Of a stretch of 64,000 nucleotides of DNA, positions 53,611-63,029 are shown in pieces. This DNA comes from Clostridia bacterium (GTDB lineage: Bacteria > Bacillota > Peptococcia > DRI-13 > UBA5745). The notes beneath the pieces are model-generated. The model did not search any database and was not told the origin of the DNA. It worked only from the letters and a program-made list of their open reading frames with translations. Both the position numbers and the translations under genes were made by a program. Position 1 is the first letter of the stretch, and each line of letters opens with the position of its first letter. The DNA is taken from contig JAHDPO010000004.1 in NCBI GenBank assembly GCA_018434325.1, positions 124,001 to 188,000 on the forward strand, written 5' to 3'.

Positions 53611-54572
53611 ACTGGCAGCAATTAGAACCTTTTCTTTATCGGGAACAGGATATCCTGATTATGGTTCATGAAAGGCCTGACGGCGACGCCTGGGGCTCCG
53701 GCTTAGGCCTGGGTTTGGTTCTGGAGTCCCTGGGCTATAAGCCCAGGCTCCCCCGTCCCTACCCTATAGCGGAGTCTTATTCCTGGATGCCGGGCCAGCA
53801 TCTGATTCAGCAGGTTCCTAAAGGCGAATTGCGCATACCCAGGGATGCGGCAGTGATATTAGTGGACTGCGGCGACCAGGAACGCTGCGAATATTTTCTC
53901 GGCACCAAAAAAGCGCTGCTTAATGCCGATCATCATATCAGCAATCCCAACTTCGGCATATTAAACTGGGTGGATGCCCAGGCCGGGGCCACGGCCCAGG
54001 TGTTGTGCCGTTTGCTTTTTGAGGAAGGGGTGCCTGTTTCAGCCGCGGCGGCCACTTGTTTTTATACCGCTTTGGTCACGGACACCGGCGGCTTTCGTTT
54101 CAGCAGCACCAGCGCCGAAACTCTGGATATAGCCTCCAGGCTGCTGGCTGCCGGCGCTGATTTGACGCTGATCCGCCAAAAGCTTTGGGAAAACCGTCCC
54201 AGAGCCGAGTTGACTTTTCTGCAAGAGGTTATGGAGCGCATAGAATATCTGGCGGCAGGCCGAGGTGTTTTTTGCGCTTTACCCTATGATTTGCTGCTGT
54301 CTGCCGGCATCCGGGATGCCGAAACGGACAACACCATCGAAGTATTGCGCAGCATCGAAGGCATTGAAGCCGTTTTGCTGCTGAAGGAAACCTCACCTGG
54401 CCTGCTTAAAGCCAGCTTGCGCAGCAAAAACTTTTTAGATAGCTCCGCTTTTATGGCGGCCTTAGGCGGCGGCGGCCACGTCCGGGCAGCCGGCTGTACC
54501 CTCGAGGAGCCTTTTGAAAAAGCCAAAGAACGCCTTTCCCGTTTACTGACGGAATCTTTGACCAATAGCTAA
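53607..54572 (+). CDS. nrnA: DHH-family oligoribonuclease/pAp phosphatase NrnA
   Basis: 321 residues; ATG overlaps the rbfA stop. Metal motifs MVHERPDGDAWGSGL (usually DGDAxGS), LVDCGDQER, ADHHISN and TALVTDTGGFRFSS; C-terminal DHHA1 motif GGGGHVRAAGC. Degrades 2-5-mer RNA and pAp in the cytosol. The operon position between rbfA and truB is conserved. Confidence 0.95.
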   Translation: MNWQQLEPFLYREQDILIMVHERPDGDAWGSGLGLGLVLESLGYKPRLPRPYPIAESYSWMPGQHLIQQVPKGELRIPRDAAVILVDCGDQERCEYFLGTKKALLNADHHISNPNFGILNWVDAQAGATAQVLCRLLFEEGVPVSAAAATCFYTALVTDTGGFRFSSTSAETLDIASRLLAAGADLTLIRQKLWENRPRAELTFLQEVMERIEYLAAGRGVFCALPYDLLLSAGIRDAETDNTIEVLRSIEGIEAVLLLKETSPGLLKASLRSKNFLDSSAFMAALGGGGHVRAAGCTLEEPFEKAKERLSRLLTESLTNS

Positions 54573-54589
54573 TCCGGGAGGTTTTGCAA

Positions 54590-55552
54590 GTGGAAGGTAT
54601 CATCAACGTATTAAAACCCCCCGGCATGACCTCCCATGACGTGGTGTCTTTTTTAAGGCGAACCCTGGGGCAAAAGAAAATAGGCCATTGCGGCACCCTG
54701 GATCCTCAGGCTGCCGGCGTACTGCCGGTTTGTCTGGGACAAGCCACCAAGCTGGCGGATTATTTATCCGGCGGCGAGAAAAGCTATTACGGCGAACTGG
54801 AATTAGGCTACGAAACAGACACCCAGGATATCTGGGGCGAGAGGATAGGAGCTTTTCCCGTTCCTGATCTGGATTCCGCCGCCGGTCTGGAGAGGATACA
54901 ACTGGCCGCCGCATCTTTGGAAGGCCGGATCCTCCAGGAAGTGCCGGCTTTTTCGGCCGTCAAAAAACAGGGTCAAAGCCTGCATCGTTTAGCCCGCAAG
55001 GGCCAGACAGTCAGCGGCTTGGCCAGAGAGGTGCTGATCCGGTCTTTTCAGATTCTGGAGTACCGGGGTACTAAAATCAGGTTTATTGTGGAATGCGGCA
55101 GTGGAACATATGTTCGCATGCTTTGCCGGGATTTGGCCCGCCTGCTGGGCAGCGGCGGCGCCATGAGTTTTTTGCTGCGTTTGTCCGTAGGGCCTTGCCT
55201 TTTGGCAAACAGCCTTACCTTGGAAGAGATTCAGCAATATAAAGAAGACAGCGAGACCTTTCCCGAAGGAATATTGGCGCCTAAAGAATTGGCTTTATTC
55301 AGCCTGCCGCAAGTGACCGTGGCGGAAGGGGAGGCCTTAAGGCTGCGCCAGGGCCAAACCCTATGGCTTTCAGGTGAGGAGCAATCTGCCGGGAGTCAAG
55401 ATAAGAGTATGGACAAGGATGCAGACAAGAGCACAGAAAAGGGCTGCGCCTTAGACCTCCAGGGCCGTTTAGTGGCCTTGGGCTCCTGGCAAGCCGGTTA
55501 CGGCGACAAAGAAGGCCGGGTTCTCTTTAAGCCGGATAAAACTTTCAATTAG
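54590..55552 (+). CDS. truB: tRNA pseudouridine(55) synthase
   Basis: 320 residues from a GTG (MEGIINVLKPPGMTSHDVV), 8 bases after GGGAGG; the TTG two codons earlier is too close. Catalytic Asp in HCGTLDPQAAGVLPVCLG; later GTYVRMLCRDLARLLG. The PUA-like C-terminus carries a Lys/Asp-rich insert (~272-290). Makes pseudouridine 55 in tRNA. Confidence 0.97.
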   Translation: MEGIINVLKPPGMTSHDVVSFLRRTLGQKKIGHCGTLDPQAAGVLPVCLGQATKLADYLSGGEKSYYGELELGYETDTQDIWGERIGAFPVPDLDSAAGLERIQLAAASLEGRILQEVPAFSAVKKQGQSLHRLARKGQTVSGLAREVLIRSFQILEYRGTKIRFIVECGSGTYVRMLCRDLARLLGSGGAMSFLLRLSVGPCLLANSLTLEEIQQYKEDSETFPEGILAPKELALFSLPQVTVAEGEALRLRQGQTLWLSGEEQSAGSQDKSMDKDADKSTEKGCALDLQGRLVALGSWQAGYGDKEGRVLFKPDKTFN

Positions 55553-55569
55553 CATACTTAGGAGAATGT

Positions 55570-56583
55570 ATGGTTGTACTGGATGAAAAAGATAAAATTG
55601 CCGCTTTTGCCGCCGGCCATGATCTTCATGTAGCCTTAGGCTATTTTGACGGTCTTCACTTGGGCCATCAGACCCTTCTTGATTACGTGCTGAGGGCAGC
55701 CGAAGAAAAGGGCGGTCAGGCAGGAGTGCTGCTCATAGAGCCCCATCCTTTAAAAATACTTAAGGGCAATGGAGGTATCCGCAATCTCAATACCTTGGCA
55801 GACAAGATTCACTTGATCCAGGCATATGGCGATATCCAGGTTTTTATCCTGCCTTTTGACCGCAGCTTTGCCGGCTTAAGCCCGGAAGCTTTTGTCCGGG
55901 ATTATCTGGCGGGACTGCTGCACATTAAAACAGCGGCCTGCGGCTTTAACTACAGCTTTGGCAAGGGCGGCGCCGGCAATAGTGAGACTTTATGCCGACT
56001 GGGGGAAGTTTATGGTTTTTCCTGCGGTATTTTGCCGCAGATTACCTACAAAGGCAAAACCGTCAGCTCCACAGCGATTCGCCGGTTTATTGAAAAGGGG
56101 CAGATGAAGGAAGCCTGTTCCCTGCTGGGTCATAGCCATATTTATACGGGCAAGGTTATCGGCGGCAATAAGCTGGGCACTCAGCTGGGCTTTCCTACGG
56201 CTAATCTGGAGTTGGATCAGGAGCTGACCTGGCCGGCCTACGGGGTTTACGGCGGTTTTGTCCAGGAGGAGAACGGCCTTATTCACCGGGCTGTCCTTAA
56301 TGTCGGCATCCGGCCTACGGTAAAGCAGGAGGACAAGCGGGCAAGCTTTGAAGCCAACTTGATCGATTTTTCCGGCGATCTGTATGACAAAACCTTACGG
56401 GTGGCCTTGACGGATCGTTTGCGGCCGGAAAAAGCTTTTGCCGATCTGGAGGCCCTTCGACAGCAAATCGCCAAAGACGAAAAAAATGCTGGGGAGGCGT
56501 TAGATAGCTGGGAAGCCGCATTAGAAAAAAAGCATAAAACCATCGAAACAATTTTTTCGCATAATAAAGATTTCTACTCTTGA
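55570..56583 (+). CDS. ribF: Bifunctional riboflavin kinase/FAD synthetase
   Basis: 337 residues; TAGGAG before the ATG. Adenylyltransferase domain GYFDGLHLGHQTLL, TAACGFNYSFGKGGAG and SSTAIRR; flavokinase domain KLGTQLGFPTANLEL and GVYGGFV. A ~25-residue C-terminal extension follows the usual end. Converts riboflavin to FMN and FAD. Last gene of the infB operon; rpsO has its own promoter. Confidence 0.97.
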   Translation: MVVLDEKDKIAAFAAGHDLHVALGYFDGLHLGHQTLLDYVLRAAEEKGGQAGVLLIEPHPLKILKGNGGIRNLNTLADKIHLIQAYGDIQVFILPFDRSFAGLSPEAFVRDYLAGLLHIKTAACGFNYSFGKGGAGNSETLCRLGEVYGFSCGILPQITYKGKTVSSTAIRRFIEKGQMKEACSLLGHSHIYTGKVIGGNKLGTQLGFPTANLELDQELTWPAYGVYGGFVQEENGLIHRAVLNVGIRPTVKQEDKRASFEANLIDFSGDLYDKTLRVALTDRLRPEKAFADLEALRQQIAKDEKNAGEALDSWEAALEKKHKTIETIFSHNKDFYS

Positions 56584-56616
56584 ATTTTTAGCGCAGAAGA
56601 AAGAAAAATTTCACCC

Positions 56617-56645
56617 TTGAAATTTTTCAACTAAGGCGTTATAAT
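56617..56645 (+). promoter_or_regulatory. Promoter of rpsO
   Basis: TTGAAA, 17 bases, TATAAT. Confidence 0.85.
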
Positions 56646-56651
56646 TCAATA

Positions 56652-56765
56652 TTGTCAATTGCTCTTAAGGCGAAAGCCTTGCAGAAGCGCTAGCATTACC
56701 CGGTTTGACGAGTTACCGCCGTTTTACCTGGTATTGCCGGACGAAAAAGGATAGGAAAAGAAAGA
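56652..56765 (+). promoter_or_regulatory. Structured rpsO leader, candidate S15-responsive RNA
   Basis: ~115 bases with a GNRA-type hairpin (AAGGCGAAAGCCTT) and pairable segments around CCCGGT/GCCGG near the ribosome site. S15 represses its own mRNA in several bacteria through such leaders; binding here is an inference. Confidence 0.45.
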
Positions 56766-56777
56766 GGGGTATTAACC

Positions 56778-57047
56778 ATGGTAATGACCAAAGAATCAAA
56801 AACAGGCGTAATCGAAAAAAACAGGATTCATGAATCGGATACCGGTTCTCCCGAGGTGCAGATCGCCATTCTCACCGAGCGTATCAATTACCTGACGGAG
56901 CATCTGAAGATCCACAAGAAGGATCATCATAGCCGCCGGGGTTTGCTGAAAATGGTCGGCGCGCGTCGCGGCTTGCTGAATTATGTTAAGAGCAAGGATT
57001 ATGACCGCTATAAGAAGATTTTAGAAACTAACGGCATTCGCCGCTAA
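56778..57047 (+). CDS. rpsO: Small ribosomal subunit protein uS15
   Basis: 89 residues: [40 protein letters not shown]. Binds 16S rRNA central domain. The TAA stop is fused to the left end of a four-way-junction repeat, followed by a terminator. Confidence 0.98.
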   Translation: MVMTKESKTGVIEKNRIHESDTGSPEVQIAILTERINYLTEHLKIHKKDHHSRRGLLKMVGARRGLLNYVKSKDYDRYKKILETNGIRR

Positions 57048-57131
57048 TACTAATATGCGTGGGCCTCTGGCGCAGTGGCAATCAAGAATTGCCAGATTAA
57101 AATATTCCATATTTTAATCGCAGAATAGTAT
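57047..57131 (-). repeat. Four-way-junction repeat, copy 4
   Basis: Reverse orientation of copy 1. Outer ends ATACTAATATGC / GCAGAATAGTAT; AT arm and TGGCAAT arm conserved, GC arm partly decayed (GTGGGCC opposite GGCGCAG). Starts inside the rpsO stop codon. Confidence 0.88.
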
Positions 57132-57147
57132 AAGACGGAAAACCTGA

Positions 57148-57197
57148 GAGCTGTCGCAAGTTGGTTTAATCAAACCAAGGGGCGGCAGTTCTTTTTT
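57148..57197 (+). terminator. Terminator of rpsO
   Basis: CTGTCGC/GCGGCAG outer stem and TTGGTTT/AAACCAA inner stem, then six T. Confidence 0.88.
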
Positions 57198-57303
57198 GTG
57201 CGAAAAGCATAGACTTAATAGGTTTATGGGAAAGCTTACAATTATAATGTGTAGACTGTGCTGTTAAAGCGGCAGCGCTGATTCCCGTAACCGCACTCCA
57301 GGT

Positions 57304-57431
57304 GCGCAAAATTTCAAGTTTAAAGTGTCCAAACACCACATGTCGGCTGTATTTATCTATATTTAGTGTCGCAGTCAGGAGATGTCCGCTATTCTGAAGG
57401 AACAGCACACTTGAAACTTGAAATTTTGCGC
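57304..57431. mobile_element. MITE-like repeat, copy 2
   Basis: 25-bp terminal inverted repeat with one mismatch, beginning GCGCAAAATTTCAAG and ending TTGAAATTTTGCGC. The interior core matches the copy at 16935-17075. It lies in the gene-free stretch 57048-57589, which otherwise holds repeat copy 4, a terminator and the pnp promoter. Confidence 0.8.
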
Positions 57432-57512
57432 AAAAAGGAGCGAGCCTACCGCAGCAAAAGGCGATCACCCGCAAGCCGCGCTCCCTCGCCGCTTATTTAT
57501 TTTAAATTACAA

Positions 57513-57541
57513 TTGCGGAAATCATAATCAACGTGTACAAT
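57513..57541 (+). promoter_or_regulatory. Promoter of pnp
   Basis: TTGCGG, 17 bases, TACAAT. Confidence 0.6.
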
Positions 57542-57589
57542 ACGATTTAGAACAAAAAGAGAGATAAAAGAAAATGGAGGAAACTTAAT

Positions 57590-59710
57590 ATGCCTTATAG
57601 TGATGCAACGGTGTTGCGAAAGGAGATGGAGCTGGGGGGACGGACTTTAAGCCTGGAGACAGGCCGTCTGGCTAAACAGGCCGGCGGCGCCGTGATGGCC
57701 CGCTACGGCGATACCTGTGTGCTGGTCAGCGCCACCGCCTCTAAATCCATCAGGGAGGGTATCGACTTTTTCCCTCTGGCCGTGGAATACGAAGAGAAAA
57801 TGTATTCCGTGGGCAAGATCCCCGGCGGCTTTATTAAAAGAGAAGGGCGGCCCAGCGAAAAGGCTATCTTGTCGGCCCGGCTCATCGACCGGCCCATCAG
57901 GCCTTTATTCCCTGAGGGCTTCCGCAATGAAGTGCAAGTAGTAGCTACCGTGTTTAGCGTGGAGCAGGACAACCCGCCGGAGATTTTAGCGGGTATCGGC
58001 GCCGCCGCCGCTTTGCATATTTCCAATATACCCTTTGACGGGCCTACGGCTACTGTGGCAGTAGGTCTTATCGGCGATCAGTTTATTCTGAATCCCAATC
58101 TGGCGCAAAATGACGAAAGCCTCTTAAACCTGACGGTAGCCGGCACTGCCGACGCCATTATGATGGTGGAAGCAGGTGCCAAGGAAGTATCCGAGGAAGC
58201 TTGTCTGGACGCCATGATGTTTGGCCATGACGCCATCAAAAAAATCACGGCCTTTATCGAGGAGTTCCGTCAGGAAGCCTTGGCTATGGGCCTGGCTAAA
58301 GAAAAAATGGTGCCCGTGCTGGCGGCTTTCGATCCGGAGCTGGTGGCGGCAGTCCGGGGCTTTGCCGAGGCCGATATGCTGTCCGCCTTGCGGACGCCGG
58401 AAAAACTGGCCCGGGAGGCAGCCGTAGACCAGGTGAAATCTTCTACTATGGAAAAATTCCTCGAAGAATTCCCTGAGCGGGGCAAAGAGATTGCCGCTAT
58501 TTTGGAGGATATTGAGAAGGATCATGTCCGCAGACTGATCAGTATCGATAAAATCCGGCCTGACGGCAGAGGCACCGACGAGATTCGGCCCATTAAGGTC
58601 GAAGCCGGCGTCCTGCCCCGGACCCATGGCAGCGGCTTATTTACCCGGGGCCAAACTCAGGTTCTTAATGTTACAACCTTAGGCTCTTCCAGTGAGGATC
58701 AGCTTCTTGACGGTCTTGGGGTGGAGACCTCCAAGCGTTATATGCACCACTATAATTTCCCGCCTTACAGCGTAGGGGAAACCAGGCCCATGAGAGGGCC
58801 CGGCCGCCGGGAAATCGGTCACGGCGCTTTGGCTGAACGGGCATTAGAGCCCATGATCCCCTCTTTGGAGGAATTCCCTTACACCATCCGCCTGGTTTCC
58901 GAGGTTTTGGAATCCAATGGCTCCTCTTCTATGGCTTCCGTTTGCGGCAGCACCATCTCCCTGATGGATGCTGGTGTTCCCATTAAGCGTCCGGTGGCCG
59001 GCATTGCTATGGGCTTGATCAAGGAAGGCCAATATTACACGATTCTCAGCGATATCCAGGGTCTGGAAGACCACCATGGCGATATGGACTTTAAAGTAGC
59101 CGGTACAGCCCAGGGCGTTACGGCATTGCAGATGGATATTAAGGTTGACGGCTTGTCCAGAGAAATTCTGGCTGACGCCTTGGCTCAGGCCAAGAAAGGC
59201 CGTATGCATATCATGGAGAAGATCCTGGCAGTCATCGACAAGCCCCGTGCCGAGATGTCGCCTTTTGCTCCCAGAATTCTCACCATGACCATCGATCCCG
59301 ACAAGATCCGGGAAGTCATCGGGCCAGGCGGCAAAGTGATCAAGAAGATCATTGAAGAGACCGGCGTCAAAATCGACATCGAGGACAGCGGTCTGGTGAT
59401 GATTGCCACCAGCGATGCGGCAGCAGGTGAACGGGCTATGCAAATCGTCCGTGATCTGACCAGGGAAGTGGAAGTCGGCGAGGTTTATACGGGTAAGGTT
59501 ACGAGAATCATGAATTTCGGCGCCTTTGTGGAAGTGCTCCCCGGCAAAGAAGGTCTGGTTCATATTTCCCACCTGGCGGAAGAACGGGTCAATAAGGTTG
59601 AAGATGTGGTCAATGTGGGCGATATCATCACCGTTAAGGTGACGGAAATCGACCGCCAGGGCAGAGTCAATCTTTCCCGCAAGGAAGTTTTACGCCAGGA
59701 AAAGAAATAA
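57590..59710 (+). CDS. pnp: Polynucleotide phosphorylase
   Basis: 706 residues; TGGAGG upstream. Two RNase PH domains (first: [19 protein letters not shown]; second: [18 protein letters not shown], with [20 protein letters not shown] active site), KH domain ([15 protein letters not shown]) and S1 domain ([18 protein letters not shown]). A phosphorolytic 3'-5' exoribonuclease. Separate promoter from rpsO. Confidence 0.98.
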   Translation: MPYSDATVLRKEMELGGRTLSLETGRLAKQAGGAVMARYGDTCVLVSATASKSIREGIDFFPLAVEYEEKMYSVGKIPGGFIKREGRPSEKAILSARLIDRPIRPLFPEGFRNEVQVVATVFSVEQDNPPEILAGIGAAAALHISNIPFDGPTATVAVGLIGDQFILNPNLAQNDESLLNLTVAGTADAIMMVEAGAKEVSEEACLDAMMFGHDAIKKITAFIEEFRQEALAMGLAKEKMVPVLAAFDPELVAAVRGFAEADMLSALRTPEKLAREAAVDQVKSSTMEKFLEEFPERGKEIAAILEDIEKDHVRRLISIDKIRPDGRGTDEIRPIKVEAGVLPRTHGSGLFTRGQTQVLNVTTLGSSSEDQLLDGLGVETSKRYMHHYNFPPYSVGETRPMRGPGRREIGHGALAERALEPMIPSLEEFPYTIRLVSEVLESNGSSSMASVCGSTISLMDAGVPIKRPVAGIAMGLIKEGQYYTILSDIQGLEDHHGDMDFKVAGTAQGVTALQMDIKVDGLSREILADALAQAKKGRMHIMEKILAVIDKPRAEMSPFAPRILTMTIDPDKIREVIGPGGKVIKKIIEETGVKIDIEDSGLVMIATSDAAAGERAMQIVRDLTREVEVGEVYTGKVTRIMNFGAFVEVLPGKEGLVHISHLAEERVNKVEDVVNVGDIITVKVTEIDRQGRVNLSRKEVLRQEKK

Positions 59711-59724
59711 TCGCCGCCGGCAGG

Positions 59725-59758
59725 AAAAACCGACGTACAACAAAAACCGACGTACAAC
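59725..59758 (+). repeat. 17-bp tandem duplication after pnp
   Basis: Two perfect copies of AAAAACCGACGTACAAC directly before the pnp terminator-like hairpin. Confidence 0.85.
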
Positions 59759-59764
59759 AAAAAC

Positions 59765-59792
59765 GGAAAGGGGGCAGTGCTGCTCCCTTTCC
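59765..59792 (+). terminator. Hairpin after pnp
   Basis: GGAAAGGG/CCCTTTCC outer stem and GCAG/CTGC inner stem. The T-tail is poor, so termination may be weak or the stem may only protect the 3' end. Confidence 0.5.
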
Positions 59793-59881
59793 TATCGCGT
59801 CTTGTCTGCCTTTGAGCTTGAGCCGGGTCGCTCTCCACAGGGGAGCATGGATTGAAATAAATAGACGTAAGCTTATCCCTG

Positions 59882-59934
59882 CATAATGACGCCTTCTCGC
59901 CCATAAAATGGGGAAAGAAGGGGGCGTTATTATG
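59882..59934 (+). promoter_or_regulatory. Inverted repeat covering ribosome site and start of the ylxY-like gene
   Basis: CATAATGACGCCTTCT (59882-59897) can pair with AGAAGGGGGCGTTATTATG (59916-59934), which contains both the ribosome site and the ATG. This could lower translation. Confidence 0.5.
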
Positions 59935-60645
59935 CGCATTTGCTTATGGGAAAAAAGAAAAGTCAGGCTGATGGCGGCTGGATTATTGGCGATATTAATT
60001 TTATGCATAGCCGCCAGTATCATGTGGTCCACGGCGGCCGCCGACAATCCTGTTGTTGCGCCGGTTTATCAGGCGCCGGCGGGGAAAAACCTTGTGGCTT
60101 TGATGATCAATGTGGATTGGGGCGAAGAGATTTTACCGGCTATGCTGGAGGCCTTGGCCAAAGAAAAAATCACGGCCACGTTTTTTATCAGCGGCCGCTT
60201 TGCGGAACGCCAAAGCGAAATGGTGAGGAGTATTGCGGCCGGCGGCCATGAAATTGCCAATCACGGCTATTCCCATCCTCATGTGGATCGTTTGAGTATT
60301 GAAGATAATCAAAAAGAGATAATCAAAACCAAGGAAGCTTTAAAAGCGGCAGGCGTTACGGAGAGCTCTTATTTTGCCACGCCTTACGGCGAAAAAAAAG
60401 AACATGTGATCCAGGCGGCGGAAGCCCTGGATTATAAAGTTATTTTCTGGACCTTGGATACCGTGGATTGGAAGGAACCCTCCGTAGATACCATATTGCA
60501 GCGGATTGTGCCTAAGGCGGCAGACGGCGCCTTGATTCTGGCCCATCCCAAAGCCTGCACCGTGGATGCTATTCCCGGTCTGGCTGCCGGCATCCGGCAA
60601 AAGGGACTGGAATTTGCTTCTCTCAGTGATATATTGGCAGAATGA
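59932..60645 (+). CDS. ylxY: YlxY/PdaB-like polysaccharide deacetylase-fold protein
   Basis: 237 residues from MRICLWEKRKVRL, chosen for the AGAAGGGGG ribosome site. One N-terminal membrane helix (~10-33), then a NodB-type domain: LMINVDWGEEILPAML, FFISGRFAERQ and HGYSHPHVDRL. The usual Asp pair (FDDG) appears as VDWGEE, so the second metal-site Asp is replaced by Trp, as the YlxY branch often shows. Catalysis is doubtful. Position right after pnp matches Bacillus ylxY. Confidence 0.88.
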   Translation: MRICLWEKRKVRLMAAGLLAILILCIAASIMWSTAAADNPVVAPVYQAPAGKNLVALMINVDWGEEILPAMLEALAKEKITATFFISGRFAERQSEMVRSIAAGGHEIANHGYSHPHVDRLSIEDNQKEIIKTKEALKAAGVTESSYFATPYGEKKEHVIQAAEALDYKVIFWTLDTVDWKEPSVDTILQRIVPKAADGALILAHPKACTVDAIPGLAAGIRQKGLEFASLSDILAE

Positions 60646-60655
60646 GGTAGTAAAA

Positions 60656-61633
60656 ATGGTGAAAAGCGTTCATACTACCTTCAAGGTTTTTTGTGGCCTG
60701 CTGTTTTTAGCCTTTCTGTTATTTGCGGCTTTTCCGCTGTTTAACAATTTCCTGCATTTAGCGGAGGATCATTCCCGGCCTTTAACCGAGGCCTCCATGG
60801 CGGCAGCCCAGGAACCCGGGGCGGCGGCGGAAACGGCCAATATTCCCGTCCGTTCCAGAGCTTATGCCGTTATTGACGGCGCCAGCGGCCAGCTGCTTTA
60901 TGAGCAGGAAGGTTATACGCCCTTGCCGCCGGCCAGCACCACGAAAGTGCTGACCGCCATCACTGCCTTGGATTCGGGAGACATAGAGCAATTGATCACC
61001 GTCAGCGCCCGGGCGGCCAAAACCGGGGAAGCTACGGTCCATTTGAGGGAAAACGACGTGCTGACGCTGAAGGAATTGCTTTACGGCGCCATGCTGGAGT
61101 CCGGCAACGACGCTTGTGTGGCCATTGCCGAGGGTTTAGCGCCCAGCGCCGAGGAGTTTGTGGCTCGCATGAACTTGAAGGCTTTTACTTTAGGGGCGTA
61201 CCGGACTGAGTTTTACAACACCAACGGCCTGCCGGATCCCCTGCACGTGACCTGCGCCGCCGATTTGGCTCTGATTGCCCGCTATGCTTTGGCCAATCCT
61301 GTTTTTGCAGAGATCGTAAAAACCCAGAACTATACGATGACTTGGGTAGAGCCCCAAAGGAAATTGCGGTTGAAAAACCTCAATCTGCTGCTCTGGCTGG
61401 ATTCCAGAGTTACCGGCGTTAAAACCGGCAGTACTAAGGCTGCTGGCCGCTGTCTTGTCGGGTCCATCACTGTGGACGGCCGCCAATTGATCGGGGTGGT
61501 ATTGAATTCCCAGGACAGATACCGGGATATGCAGGCTTTGTTTACCCACGGCAATCAAAAGCTGACGGGAGATACGCCGGTATGGACAGTGCCGGTTTGG
61601 CAGGAGCAGGAATTGACGCTGATCCCGGATTAA
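60656..61633 (+). CDS. dacF: D-alanyl-D-alanine carboxypeptidase, DacF-like (PBP5 family)
   Basis: 325 residues from MVKSVHTTFKVFCG (GAGGTAG upstream). N-terminal membrane/signal segment (~8-26). Penicillin-binding motifs S94-T-T-K97 (PASTTKVLTA), S149-G-N151 and K256-T-G (KTGSTKAAG) are intact. The chain ends ~67 residues after KTG, shorter than DacF (~390), so the C-terminal beta domain and amphipathic anchor are missing. It probably trims pentapeptides outside the membrane, held by its N-terminus. Confidence 0.92.
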   Translation: MVKSVHTTFKVFCGLLFLAFLLFAAFPLFNNFLHLAEDHSRPLTEASMAAAQEPGAAAETANIPVRSRAYAVIDGASGQLLYEQEGYTPLPPASTTKVLTAITALDSGDIEQLITVSARAAKTGEATVHLRENDVLTLKELLYGAMLESGNDACVAIAEGLAPSAEEFVARMNLKAFTLGAYRTEFYNTNGLPDPLHVTCAADLALIARYALANPVFAEIVKTQNYTMTWVEPQRKLRLKNLNLLLWLDSRVTGVKTGSTKAAGRCLVGSITVDGRQLIGVVLNSQDRYRDMQALFTHGNQKLTGDTPVWTVPVWQEQELTLIPD

Positions 61634-61687
61634 AATCCGGGATTAGTCTGAAGGTTTATCAAAAAAGGGGAAGGACTGATCACTATT

Positions 61688-62926
61688 ATGGTACAAGCAG
61701 CAGATATTCGTCTGCATAGGATGACAAACGGCGTTAGAATCATTTCGGAAAAAATCGAAGGAGTCCAATCCTGTTCTCTGGGTATTTGGGTTGGCAGCGG
61801 CTCCCGCATGGAACAACTTGGGGAGGAGGGCATTACCCATTTTATTGAGCATCTGCTGTTTAAAGGCACGGAAAAGCGCTCGGCCAGGGCCATTGCCGAG
61901 TCCCTGGATTCCGTAGGCGGCCAGCTCAACGCTTTTACCGCCAAAGAAATGACCTGCTATTATGCCAGAGTCATGGCCGAACATCTGCCCCTGGCGGTGG
62001 ACGTGCTTACGGATATGCTCTTTCATTCCACATTTAAAAAAGAAGCCATGGACAAAGAAAGAGGCGTGATCAAAGAAGAAATCAGCATGTATGAGGATTC
62101 TCCCGACGAATTGATCCATGATGTTTTCCTGTCGTCGGCCTGGCCGGACAATCCTTTAGGCAAGCCGATTCTCGGCACGGCCGCTTCTTTGGACAATATC
62201 GACAGAGACATGGTTCTGCATTATATCAAAAGGCAATATGTGCCGGAACGGATCGTGATTTCCTGCGCCGGTTGCCTGGAGCATGACCAGGTGCTGGAGC
62301 TTTTGACGCCCATATTCAGCCAGATGCAGCCGGCAAAGCAGCCGCCGCTGATTCCGGCTCCTGCCGCTTTATCCGGTAAAACAACCCATTTGAAAAAAGA
62401 TACGGGCCAGATGCAGATCTGCCTTGGCACAAGAGGCATCTCTATCGAAGACGAGAGGAACTATCCCCTGTATATCTTAAACAACGTCCTGGGGGGCGGT
62501 TTATCCTCCCGCCTGGTTCAGTCGATCCGTGAAGAAAGAGGTATGGCTTATTCCACCTACTCCTTCAACAGCGCTTTTTCTGATGCCGGTATATTTGCCT
62601 TATACGCCGGTACATCGCCGCAGACGGCGGAAACGGTCATCAGCCTGCTGCGCCAGGAAATGGAACAGATCATGAAGGATGGGATCACGGCGGAGGAGCT
62701 GAACAGAGCCAAAGAACAGGTGCGGGGCAGCTTATTCATGGGTTTGGAAAGCGTCAGCAACCGCATGAACCGCTTAGGCAGAAACCTGCTTTTGCTGGAT
62801 AAAATCATTGCGCCGGAAACTACTATGGAAAAAGTGGCGGCGGTAACCTTGGAGGATATCCCTCAACTGGCTCAATATTTGTTTGTGGAGCCCCATGTAT
62901 TGGCTACCATAGGACCCGCCGAATAA
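61688..62926 (+). CDS. mlpA: M16-family zinc protease, MlpA/YmxG-like
   Basis: 412 residues. Inverted zinc motif His51-x2-Glu54-His55 in ITHFIEHLLFKGTEKRS with a downstream Glu in TAKEMTCYYARV. C-terminal half with GGGLSSRLVQSIREERG. Processing-peptidase-type enzyme in the cytosol; substrates unclear. The nearest ribosome site (AAGGA) is 12 bases before the ATG. Conserved position after pnp-ylxY. Confidence 0.94.
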   Translation: MVQAADIRLHRMTNGVRIISEKIEGVQSCSLGIWVGSGSRMEQLGEEGITHFIEHLLFKGTEKRSARAIAESLDSVGGQLNAFTAKEMTCYYARVMAEHLPLAVDVLTDMLFHSTFKKEAMDKERGVIKEEISMYEDSPDELIHDVFLSSAWPDNPLGKPILGTAASLDNIDRDMVLHYIKRQYVPERIVISCAGCLEHDQVLELLTPIFSQMQPAKQPPLIPAPAALSGKTTHLKKDTGQMQICLGTRGISIEDERNYPLYILNNVLGGGLSSRLVQSIREERGMAYSTYSFNSAFSDAGIFALYAGTSPQTAETVISLLRQEMEQIMKDGITAEELNRAKEQVRGSLFMGLESVSNRMNRLGRNLLLLDKIIAPETTMEKVAAVTLEDIPQLAQYLFVEPHVLATIGPAE

Positions 62927-63029
62927 AAGGCGGGAAGCGGGAAAGCCGGCCGACGAATATGTGTATTTGCCGTCATGAAGGGGCCGGCCGGCGCATATAG
63001 TTTCTTAACTGACAGAGGGAGGGAACTAT

